DNA of 64,000 nt from Micromonospora trifolii (lineage in GTDB: Bacteria; Actinomycetota; Actinomycetes; Mycobacteriales; Micromonosporaceae): positions 389,733-453,732 of the forward strand of contig NZ_JAKKFD010000044.1 in the NCBI RefSeq assembly GCF_022229005.1, given 5' to 3'. The notes below the pieces were generated by a model. The model saw only the letters and a list, made by a program, of their open reading frames with translations, was not told the DNA's origin and ran no database searches. Below, piece after piece: positions 17,942 to 25,859 of the stretch (position 1 is its first letter; every line of letters starts with the position of its first letter). The translations under genes and the position numbers were made by a program.

Positions 17942-20926
17942 TCAGCTCCGGCGCAATTCGATCCGGTACCAGGTTCCCGCATCAGTGGGGGTCTCGACCA
18001 GGGTGTCGGTGGTGCAGTTGTATCGGTCGGCACTCCAAGGGCCGCTGTCGAGCCCCGCCCGCACTTCCCCGTTGACCAGCACGGTTTTCGACGACTCATG
18101 GGAACGTTCGGCGTCATAGCGGATCACACCGTCTTGCACTTCGTAGCGGGCGTCGACGTGGCCAGACCAGATGATGTCGATGCGCTGGTCGTCGATTGCC
18201 GTCGTGAAGCGGGTTTCGTTGCCGTAGTCCACGACGACGACGCCGTCGGGCCGGAATGTCTGGGTGATGCCGGTGGTGATGATCCGGTGAGTACGGCCGG
18301 CGAGTTCCAGGTCGAACTCCCGTGACACCTCGCGCCAGGTGCCCACGAGGCAGGGATCCCCCGCCGCTGCGACCCTCTCGGGAGGTGGCACGGGATTTGT
18401 GCCGATGGGCACAGGATCCGGTTCCCAGAATGCGTAGTTGCCCGGCACCTCGGCGGCCGCGCCGCCCAGGACCAGCAGCGCCAATCCGGCGAGTCCGGCA
18501 GCCAGGACTCCGCGAGTTGATCTCGGCGTGGCATCCGCATCTCTGGTAGGCGTGGGGATCGGTGCGACCCCCCCATTGATTCCGGAGGTGTTAGTGCGGC
18601 GGCGCCAAAGTCCGCCGGCCGCCGCCGCGAACAGCGCGGCCGGCACCGCGAGCAGTACCCCCGATGTCGCGATCCACGCCAAGTGGAAGGTGATGTAGCT
18701 GTCGGGCAGGAAGCTCGGCAGTTCACAGGCGCGTCCTCCGGGGCCGGTGAGCTGCAGGCAGTCCGAAATACCCCGGCTCAGATAGAAGCCGAGCGTGGCC
18801 ACCGCCAGGGTGGTGGTCACCGCCAGTGGTACCAGTACCGGTCGCAGCCGCGTCGAGCGGGCCGCAACGACAGCGGCACCCATGGCTTGCAGCAGGGCAG
18901 CGACGGTCACATACGTATTGCCGTACACCATGGAGAAGTGGAGCAGCTCGCTGCCGGTGAGCTCCTCCACGTTGAAGTCCGCCGGCAGGTAACGGACGTC
19001 GGCGGGCAGCGCTGCGTGGGCCGCGAACGGCAGGGCCAGCCCGACGGCGATCACGCCGAGCCCTGCCACAGCACCGATGCGGAACGCCCGCTGCACCCCC
19101 GGTGGGCGGAGCCCAACACGCCGGAACCAGCCCAACAGCAGCGCCGGTACCGCCCACAGCAGCACGAGTCCGGCGGTGGCGAGCGGAGTGAACTGCACGA
19201 GGACCCGCGGATAGTAGCTGTAGACGATGCTCGTCCAGCTGGTTAGCTGGACGTACCAGTCGATCCCCCACCCCGCCTGGGGGGTGGAGTGCCACTGGAG
19301 GCTCTGCAGGCTGTTGCCGCCGTAGGCGGTGGCGTACCAGATCGCAAACAACGGGGCCCCGACTGTGATCGCGGTCGCGGTGCCGACGCGCCGCCGCCAC
19401 CGGTGCCCACCGGACCGGCCGGTCGGCTCGACGAGCACGGTGTCCACGGACCGCACCCAGGCGGTGAAGACGAAAAGACCCACGACGAGGATCGTCGCCG
19501 TCACGGGCCACCCGATCATGCGCAGGAGTCCGGTTTCGCCCAGGTCGTAGTTCTCCGCGTACGTCAGGGAGAACGGACCGCTGAGCGCGAATCCCAGCGC
19601 CGCGACGGCGGGCAGCAGCAGTCGGCGTCGCGTCCCGGCCGCTTCGACGGTGCCGGTTCGGAGCACCGCGCGGGCGAGCAGGTGCAGCAGGAGCACGCCG
19701 ACACCGAGTGACATCAGTGCCAGAGCGATGACGAGATACTCCTCCACCAGGCCACCGACGGTGAGGGTGACGTTGTAGAGCGCCAGTCCGAGGACGACGC
19801 CGTAGCCGGCGGTCTCGGCGAGGCCGGGCCGCAGCGTCCCACGGGGATCGGCAACAGCCAGTGCCCGACGTGTCGGCGACGGATGGCTGCCGAGCCTGGC
19901 CAGCAGCTCGGTCCACATGCCGCCGAGGCCGATCCGTCCGGTCCGCACGGGCGGCCAGGGCAAGGCGTTCAAAACCCTGCCGAGTGCGCCGCCCGGCGTA
20001 TCCCAGCCGGCGGCGGTGATATCCGCGTGCAGTTCGCGGGCCCGGAGGATCGCGTTGCGCGCGAGGTACACGACCGCGGTCAGCACCCCGAGCGCGACGA
20101 ACGGCAACAACACTTCGGCCACGGGGTGCGCGGTGTCCAAGTCCTCACGGGCCCGGAAGAGATCGGGCTTCAGTGACACCGCTACGAACGGGACAACGGC
20201 GACGGCGACGAAGGCCCACCAGGTCGCGATGCTGAGGTAGGTGCGGTCGACATCGCCGTTACGCAGATGTGCCAACTCGTGCCGCAGTACGGCACGGAAG
20301 CCGGCCCGGTCGAGGTCATAGCGGACCAGCAGACCGACGTCGAGGCAGATCCGCCGCCTACCCGCCAGCCCGAACGCCTGGCCGCCATGTGTGGTCGAGT
20401 AGGGCGCGACGAGCCACCTCGGCGGCCGGCGCAGCCCCGCCTGCCGGGACATATCGGCTAGTTCATCCAGCAGTTCGGCGTCCGCGCCGCTTGCTATCGG
20501 GCGCATCCGCCGACGCCGGGATAGCCACCACGGATGCAGCAGATACAGCAGTACGGCGACAAGCAGCTCCGCCAGGATCCCCGCCCCGACCCACAGTGCC
20601 TGCTCCCGAAGTAACGGACGCATGCAGAGCCGCATCAGGGCGGGCCCGTGGATGGCCGCGTCATCCGGCGGTGCGTAGGCGGTCGCCTCCTGGACATCGG
20701 CTAGGCACTGGTCCAGCGCAATGTTCACCGGCCCGGCCCCGGGCGACGCGAAATACAGCGAGCCGAACGCGACGACGCTGGATGCCAGAACGGCGGCCAC
20801 CAACATCATGAAACGGATGTCGGTACTGGCCTTCAGCGCCGTTCCCAACGGGGGCGCCGGGGGTGGCAGAGCATGCTGATCGGGTAGGGGTCGGAACGGC
20901 TCGTCCCCCTCATCCTGCGCCCTCAC
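17942..20926 (-). CDS. Large multi-pass M48-family zinc metallopeptidase
   Basis: A 994-residue membrane protein. After two helices (residues about 38-60 and 110-131) comes an HtpX/Ste24-type catalytic segment with HELAH at 216-220 and a likely third ligand Glu in RARELHAD. Then follow ten or more further helices, far beyond a normal M48 protein (about 300 residues), and an extracytoplasmic C-terminal domain after residue 855 with PCLVGTWREVS, which reads like a lipocalin-type or lipoprotein-like beta domain. The GTG start overlaps the upstream stop (GTGA). Substrate unknown; a role in envelope protein quality control is inferred. Confidence 0.85.
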   Translation of the reverse strand: MRAQDEGDEPFRPLPDQHALPPPAPPLGTALKASTDIRFMMLVAAVLASSVVAFGSLYFASPGAGPVNIALDQCLADVQEATAYAPPDDAAIHGPALMRLCMRPLLREQALWVGAGILAELLVAVLLYLLHPWWLSRRRRMRPIASGADAELLDELADMSRQAGLRRPPRWLVAPYSTTHGGQAFGLAGRRRICLDVGLLVRYDLDRAGFRAVLRHELAHLRNGDVDRTYLSIATWWAFVAVAVVPFVAVSLKPDLFRAREDLDTAHPVAEVLLPFVALGVLTAVVYLARNAILRARELHADITAAGWDTPGGALGRVLNALPWPPVRTGRIGLGGMWTELLARLGSHPSPTRRALAVADPRGTLRPGLAETAGYGVVLGLALYNVTLTVGGLVEEYLVIALALMSLGVGVLLLHLLARAVLRTGTVEAAGTRRRLLLPAVAALGFALSGPFSLTYAENYDLGETGLLRMIGWPVTATILVVGLFVFTAWVRSVDTVLVEPTGRSGGHRWRRRVGTATAITVGAPLFAIWYATAYGGNSLQSLQWHSTPQAGWGIDWYVQLTSWTSIVYSYYPRVLVQFTPLATAGLVLLWAVPALLLGWFRRVGLRPPGVQRAFRIGAVAGLGVIAVGLALPFAAHAALPADVRYLPADFNVEELTGSELLHFSMVYGNTYVTVAALLQAMGAAVVAARSTRLRPVLVPLAVTTTLAVATLGFYLSRGISDCLQLTGPGGRACELPSFLPDSYITFHLAWIATSGVLLAVPAALFAAAAGGLWRRRTNTSGINGGVAPIPTPTRDADATPRSTRGVLAAGLAGLALLVLGGAAAEVPGNYAFWEPDPVPIGTNPVPPPERVAAAGDPCLVGTWREVSREFDLELAGRTHRIITTGITQTFRPDGVVVVDYGNETRFTTAIDDQRIDIIWSGHVDARYEVQDGVIRYDAERSHESSKTVLVNGEVRAGLDSGPWSADRYNCTTDTLVETPTDAGTWYRIELRRS

Positions 20927-21492
20927 TGCGGTGGCTCCGCCCGTGGCCGGCTGACCCAGTCGCCCACGATCGCGGCCGCCAGCAGGTCGGCCTCCGGGGT
21001 CGGCATCCGGCCGTGCTGAATCAGGGACCGGGCAATGAGTGCCCGTACCTCGGCCCACTGGTCCGGGGCCAGCACCGGCAGGCCGACTCCCGGCGCATCC
21101 GCCACCGCCTTGCCGTGATCATCTGCGGCCGCCCCGGCATCCGGGTGCGGCACCGGCGTCAGACCCAGCACCCGGCGGACGCCCCTTGTCGACGACAGGG
21201 CCGCGGTCACCACACCCAAGCTGACGACGTACGACAGCACCTGCGCCGACGCGTCCAACAGCACCGGGGTGAGGAGGTACTCGACTTCCGGCAGGCCCAA
21301 CTTGAGCTGCCCGCTGCCCGGGTCGCCACCAGCAAGAGCGCGCTTCGGATCAGCGATGTAGGCGTCCCGCAGCAGCTCGAAGACCCGCCGCTCCGCGGCG
21401 ACCTGAGCAGGTCGCAGCGATGCGGCGCGTTGCAGCATGACCTGAGTCAGCTCGACGACCATCTGTTCGTCGACGGCTGGCGTGACCTTCAC
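20923..21492 (-). CDS. Small protein coupled to the M48 peptidase
   Basis: A 189-residue soluble, mostly helical protein with no recognised domain. One hydrophobic stretch (QVLSYVVSLGVVTAALSS) could be a membrane or core helix. Charged N-terminal helices (MVVELTQVMLQRAASL) precede it. Stop and next start overlap, so it is produced together with the metallopeptidase and is likely a regulator or adaptor for it. Confidence 0.7.
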   Translation of the reverse strand: MKVTPAVDEQMVVELTQVMLQRAASLRPAQVAAERRVFELLRDAYIADPKRALAGGDPGSGQLKLGLPEVEYLLTPVLLDASAQVLSYVVSLGVVTAALSSTRGVRRVLGLTPVPHPDAGAAADDHGKAVADAPGVGLPVLAPDQWAEVRALIARSLIQHGRMPTPEADLLAAAIVGDWVSRPRAEPPQ

Positions 21493-21801
21493 GCGGCATC
21501 ACCGGCGATGCCGCCATACTGGACACCCGCCCTGGAAGTGAACACGTAACGTACTCGGATTGCCGGTCGATCGATCGCCCGGCGAATACACAGAACCTGC
21601 TTGGCCTGCTGCATCACGCCACGATGATGCACGGCGAAACCCACGATCATCACTTAAAGTCACTGTCATTATATTGACGTGGCCGCGGGAACAGCCGGTG
21701 ATCATCGCAATCCTGACGCCATCCCGAGGTGAGCGGGCCGGCGCCGCGATCACGAAAACACGGGATCCGTCAACGATCGGTGTGCGCCGCAATTCTGATC
21801 A
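21493..21801. other. Divergent intergenic spacer
   Basis: About 310 bp between the peptidase partner (minus) and the membrane protein beginning near 21802 (plus). Base composition is less GC-rich than its surroundings (for example TCACTTAAAGTCACTGTCATTATATTGACG at 21651-21680), as expected of promoters, but no convincing gene or repeat is seen. Confidence 0.4.
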
Positions 21802-22494
21802 TTGCTCTCGGGCACCCGTGCCGGTCGTGTTGCCGACAGGGTGAGGCTTGCCTGCATACGTCACACTCACCGCACGAGCAGCGATGCCATCAATATCACC
21901 GCCGCCATCAGCGGAATCATCACCGTGATCTTGGTGGCCGCGTTCCTCTATGTACGGAAGCACAGCGATAAATGGACGATCATGTCGTTCGCGGCGGCGG
22001 TCCTCTTCGGATTCGCCACGGTCGCCCAGGTCGCCCTCGCCGCGGCACCGGCAGAACCTGATGGCAAGAGCCCCTCCTCCACGCCAGCTCCGAGCATCGC
22101 ACCAACCACGTCGAGTCCGACACCGCAGGATCTGCGCTATCAGCTCAGCTCGTCGCCCGGCGACCCACACACGGTTAACGTCACGGCCACCGCATCCGGC
22201 GAGCCCGAGCCGGGGCTGACGTACTGGTTCATTCTCGAGGTGAACTGGGGCGACGGGAATATCGACTACTACCCCCGGCGTAAGATGACCGGACGGTCGA
22301 CATCCTTCGACCTGACGATCCCGGCCAACGCAGAGACCACGTACCTGCGGAACGGCCGGGCATATGGTCTGGACAGTGCCCAGAACTCCCAGGCCGAGGA
22401 CCTGCTGAAGCGGCAGGGAGCCCGCGGCGTCAACGACTACTTCGATGAGGCGACCGGCCAACCGGTATCGGACGCGGTCACGCTCCCCTACTGA
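21802..22494 (+). CDS. Single-pass membrane hypothetical protein
   Basis: Up to 230 residues; the frame opens with TTG at 21802, with GTG at 21841 as an alternative and no clear ribosome site. Two hydrophobic segments, AINITAAISGIITVILVAAFLYV and MSFAAAVLFGFATVAQVALA, are followed by a Ser/Thr/Pro linker and an extracytoplasmic domain with a WFILEVNWGDGNIDYYP motif. No family recognised. The N-terminal boundary is uncertain. Confidence 0.6.
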   Translation: MLSGTRAGRVADRVRLACIRHTHRTSSDAINITAAISGIITVILVAAFLYVRKHSDKWTIMSFAAAVLFGFATVAQVALAAAPAEPDGKSPSSTPAPSIAPTTSSPTPQDLRYQLSSSPGDPHTVNVTATASGEPEPGLTYWFILEVNWGDGNIDYYPRRKMTGRSTSFDLTIPANAETTYLRNGRAYGLDSAQNSQAEDLLKRQGARGVNDYFDEATGQPVSDAVTLPY

Positions 22495-22698
22495 CGCTGG
22501 CAGCCCGGCGAGGACCTCTGCCGTCTGCGGAGCTGCCGCAACTCGCGGGAGACGTGCGCCTCCTGTCGGTGTCCGTTCACCACCTGGCACGTCAGGGCCG
22601 GGGCAGCGGAATCCCCGCACCCCGGCGGCGGCACGCTGGTGCCTGCGAGAGCCAGATGAAGATCACGACCGCACCTCCGGCGACCAGGAGGGAAGAGG

Positions 22699-22959
22699 TC
22701 AGAAGCGCGAGGCGAGGTCGTCGCGCTCCTGGGTGGTCATGCCCTGGTAGGCCTTCCAAAAGGTCCGGAAGGACTCTGTCAGCTCATCACCGTACGTGGA
22801 GGTGTTTGCTGCTTGCCGGAGAGTGAGGTGTCCGTCCTGGATCGCGGCGGCCATCTCTCGAAGGAGGGGGTTGTTGCTCCTGCTGATGTGTTCGAGGGCG
22901 TCTCGGAGGGCGTCGGCCCGTCGTGGGTCTCCGTCGGCGATATCGTCCAGGTCGTCCAT
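22699..22959 (-). CDS. Small acidic hypothetical protein next to the WXG-type gene
   Basis: An 86-residue helical protein beginning MDDLDDIADGDPRRADALRD, with AAAGG upstream of the ATG. It starts five bases after the stop of the WXG-type protein and is surely co-transcribed. No hydrophobic segment. It could be a chaperone, antitoxin-like or immunity partner of the larger protein, but nothing in the sequence proves this. Confidence 0.6.
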   Translation of the reverse strand: MDDLDDIADGDPRRADALRDALEHISRSNNPLLREMAAAIQDGHLTLRQAANTSTYGDELTESFRTFWKAYQGMTTQERDDLASRF

Positions 22960-22964
22960 GGTTG

Positions 22965-24059
22965 CTATGCCTTTGCTCCGGCGAGCGGGTGGTCGTAGCG
23001 GCCCCCGTCGGGTAGCGCAGGGAGGGCGGCGGTGTCGAGGTCGTTGAGGATCCGGACGAGGGCGGTGCGGAAGACGAGGACTGCGGCGGCGATGTGCTGG
23101 CACAGTCTGGTGGCTTCGCCCCACAGACGGAACATGTTGGCGACCTCGGCGGCGGCGAGGCCGTAGCCCACCACGGCACCAATCCCCGTTGCGCTGGTCG
23201 CGGTCCCCGCGACGGCGCTGACGCTGGTGATGATGGCGGCGTCGATGATGCCTTTCACCACCCCGCCGAGCGATTCGCCTGCTGACCAGACAGCGTCCGC
23301 GAGCTCCAGGTAGGCCTTGCTGATCTCACCCAGAGGTTCACGAAGGTCAGCAACGACGTTGGCGGTGGTGGTGAAGTATTGGAAGGCCCCGTCGCCGGCG
23401 ACGCCTCGCCAGAATGGACGCAGGGTGGTGGTGCCGGACTGCACGTTGTAGGCCAGCTCGTGCAGGGCCCGTCCGATGTTGTCGACGACCGGCGCCATCC
23501 TGGCCAGGGCTTCCCCGTCGCCGGAGACCCGGTTCTGGATCTCGCCGATCGGGTCGAAGCCGAAGACGTCATCGAGGACCTGGTTGATCCAGGACGACGG
23601 GCTGGCGTAGTCCATCCACCCCAGCGCATTCGACGGGTTCTGCGCCTCCCCGGGGGAGTCGAGCTGGCCTCGCACGTCACGGGAGTCGACGAAGTTCGCC
23701 GGGGTGCAGGGGTTGCTCGCCACCTCCATCTCCAGCGCGGTGATGCAACGGTCGAACTCGCCGGGCAGGGTGCGGTCGAGGCCGTCTGCGGCAGCGAGGT
23801 CGGTGGCGCGGTAGTAGTCGGCGCTGACCCGCAGTTCAGGGGCGGAGTTTTCCAGGAGGCAAGCGAGCCGGTTGAGGGTGGCGTTGAGGACCTCGACCGC
23901 GTGTTCATGTGAGGCCTTGGCGATGTGCAGCGCCTCACCTCCGGTGGCGACCTCGGCATGCCGGTTCAGGTAGCTGCGGATCTCCCACACGTCGGCAGCG
24001 GCGCGGTCGACCTGACGTGCGAAACCGACCAGCGCATCGGGCTGAACGACCAGCGTCAT
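22965..24059 (-). CDS. WXG/ESX-type two-bundle protein
   Basis: A 364-residue protein. The first 100 residues form a four-helix-like region (QPDALVGFARQVDRAAADV...), and a second bundle after residue 190 carries the W-x-G-type turn FWRGVAGDGAFQYF. A hydrophobic Gly/Ala stretch (IIDAAIITSVSAVAGTATSATG) follows at about 270-300. This resembles substrates or structural proteins of type VII (ESX) secretion in actinobacteria. The ATG at 24059 (MTLVVQPDAL) is preferred to longer starts because upstream codons are Arg-rich non-coding-like. Neighbouring small genes on both sides overlap or abut it. Confidence 0.7.
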   Translation of the reverse strand: MTLVVQPDALVGFARQVDRAAADVWEIRSYLNRHAEVATGGEALHIAKASHEHAVEVLNATLNRLACLLENSAPELRVSADYYRATDLAAADGLDRTLPGEFDRCITALEMEVASNPCTPANFVDSRDVRGQLDSPGEAQNPSNALGWMDYASPSSWINQVLDDVFGFDPIGEIQNRVSGDGEALARMAPVVDNIGRALHELAYNVQSGTTTLRPFWRGVAGDGAFQYFTTTANVVADLREPLGEISKAYLELADAVWSAGESLGGVVKGIIDAAIITSVSAVAGTATSATGIGAVVGYGLAAAEVANMFRLWGEATRLCQHIAAAVLVFRTALVRILNDLDTAALPALPDGGRYDHPLAGAKA

Positions 24060-24067
24060 CTCGCCGC

Positions 24068-24454
24068 CTAATCCACGAGGAAGACGCCGACCACGCCGGC
24101 GACAGTGAAAGCGACGGCAGCGAAGAGCACGTAGAGGCGCACGCGAGGCTCCCGCATGGCGTAGGTGCACAGTCCGAGTGCCCCGCCCACGATGGACGCG
24201 GCGTACCACGGCAGGCGCGCAGCGGTGACGTCGCCGGTGACGACCATCAGAGCGATCAGGACCGCCCAGACGATCGTTGCGAGGGCAATGGACTGTCGCA
24301 GGTTCCGATAGGCCGTCGCCTGCAACCGCGCAACCGACTCGCGGTAGACCTCCGCCGCCTCGGCGTGTTCCTCCTCAGGCACCCGCCGCCAGACGCTTCG
24401 ACTGCCCGGCCTTCGCCCACGACTCATGCCGGCGAACATATCAACCACAGTCAT
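24068..24454 (-). CDS. Small membrane protein with three hydrophobic segments
   Basis: About 128 residues from ATG 24454 (ATG 24427 is an alternative giving 119). A charged N-terminal half with EEEHAEAAEVYRESVARLQA is followed by helices SIALATIVWAVLIALMVV, AASIVGGALGLCTYAM and LYVLFAAVAFTVAGVVGVFL. It lies eight bases upstream of the WXG-type gene on the same strand. Unknown function; perhaps a membrane partner of the ESX-type protein. Confidence 0.6.
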   Translation of the reverse strand: MTVVDMFAGMSRGRRPGSRSVWRRVPEEEHAEAAEVYRESVARLQATAYRNLRQSIALATIVWAVLIALMVVTGDVTAARLPWYAASIVGGALGLCTYAMREPRVRLYVLFAAVAFTVAGVVGVFLVD

Positions 24455-24988
24455 GCCGCCGCTGCCCTGCGTAACAACCATCGACGGCACAGCGGGCGGG
24501 TGTCCCCCGATACCGTCGTGTCCAACAGATCCGAACCGACTCCGCAACAGAGTCACCAGAGTTCGTGAACGGGGTTTCCCGCGCACACCTGCCAACCCGC
24601 GTGCTGCCGAATCGCCCTGGTGCGGATCAGGCGCCACGCGTCGCGCGTCGCGCGGCGCGGATCGGCAGGCACTGCCGGCAGCACACCATCCCCGCAGCAC
24701 ATCGGACAACCGGTCTGGAGGTCGCCGGCAGGCTCGATAGCGGTCGCATCGCTGCCGAGCGTGAGTTGGGTGGATGGCTGAGCTGGTACGAGCGCGGCGG
24801 CTTACTGAGGCGGAAGGGCTGCCCGGCGGTCCACCAGATCATGCGGTGGGGCAAGCACAAGACCTGTGTCGTGCCAGTACTCGTTCATCGGCGGTGACGT
24901 GGCGTCTTGAAATCAGTTCAGGCTGCCCGATGTATTCGTTGATCACCTCGCTGAGGCGCCTTCGGCGGGTTAGGGCCTCCCGTAAATG
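24455..24988. other. Gene-poor spacer of about 530 bp
   Basis: No frame here is convincing. A plus-strand frame at 24565-24897 contains a plausible stretch (AAERELGGWLSWYERGGLLRRKG) but lacks a ribosome site and may be a relic. The spacer separates the ESX-type genes from the signalling island. Confidence 0.4.
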
Positions 24989-25855
24989 TCACCCCTTAGA
25001 TGAGCCGTTCGAGCCTGAAGTCGGCATTGTTGTGGGTCTTGGTCCGTGAGCGTTCAGTCGCTCGGTCAGAATGTCAAAAGACGTGGCCTGCTCGTAGGCG
25101 TCGCCGTTGCGTAGCCGTTCACCGAGGAGGTCCTCCAGCCGCTGCGCGGTGGCGTTCTGTTCGGCGATGAGGTCTCGAACGACAGCAGCGAGACTTTCGT
25201 TGGTCATCTTGGCCGCGCCGCTGGCGACGGGGTTGTCGACGAGCTTCTCGAGGATTGCCAGCCAATGACGGCTCATCCGATCCACGTATTGTGCGCGTTT
25301 CGCGTCCACGTCGTACTCGCAGTCGAGCTTGATCAACTGCTCCCAATACGGTTTGACTGCTCTCTTCACGCCCTCATCGAGTTCTACCCACACGTACGGC
25401 TGGCAGGTCACCCGCACTCCGTTGCGCTCGTACCGCCACGCCCCGCTGTCGGCGATGGCCCGCTGCAGCTCTACTTCAAGTTCTCTCGCGCGGTGCGCGA
25501 CGACGTTGCGGGCTCGGGCGGCGGCGAGACGTGTCAGGGCTCGAACGGCATAGGGCATGAAGTACTGGGCAGAGCCGCTGAGGAACTCCCTCGGTATTCC
25601 TTCGGATGACCATACGAATGTGGCGTGGACGCGAAACGTGAAGACGTAACCGCGCGCCGGCACGATGATCGGCGCCGGTGCGTCCCGGCGTTCGGTTAAC
25701 CGGCCTGGCGGCGGTGGTGGTGGGGGCGGTGGGGGCATGGGGACAGGCTCGGGCCCGCGCAGCGCCGCCACGAGACGGTGCCATAGCGTCAGTAGCCATG
25801 ATCGGAACCGGCGCCAGGCGGCGGGAGAACTGGCCGTGTTGGTGGTGTCGGTCAT
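24989..25855 (-). CDS. Conserved hypothetical protein of the signalling island
   Basis: A 288-residue soluble protein. A ten-proline run at about residues 41-50 links a short basic N-terminus to a globular region with GYVFTFRVHATFVWSSEG, AVKPYWEQLIKLDCEYD and a helical end LAAVVRDLIAEQNATAQRLEDLLGERL that looks coiled-coil. I recall this as a recurrent actinobacterial family but cannot assign a function. It starts four bases after the stop of the large NTPase-like gene, so the two are co-expressed. No catalytic motif is visible. Confidence 0.75.
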   Translation of the reverse strand: MTDTTNTASSPAAWRRFRSWLLTLWHRLVAALRGPEPVPMPPPPPPPPPPGRLTERRDAPAPIIVPARGYVFTFRVHATFVWSSEGIPREFLSGSAQYFMPYAVRALTRLAAARARNVVAHRARELEVELQRAIADSGAWRYERNGVRVTCQPYVWVELDEGVKRAVKPYWEQLIKLDCEYDVDAKRAQYVDRMSRHWLAILEKLVDNPVASGAAKMTNESLAAVVRDLIAEQNATAQRLEDLLGERLRNGDAYEQATSFDILTERLNAHGPRPTTMPTSGSNGSSKG

Positions 25856-25859
25856 GTCG

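Noticed and set aside
24565..24897. Possible 110-residue gene
   Set aside because: No ribosome site, mixed composition and no family; kept only as a note in the spacer entry.
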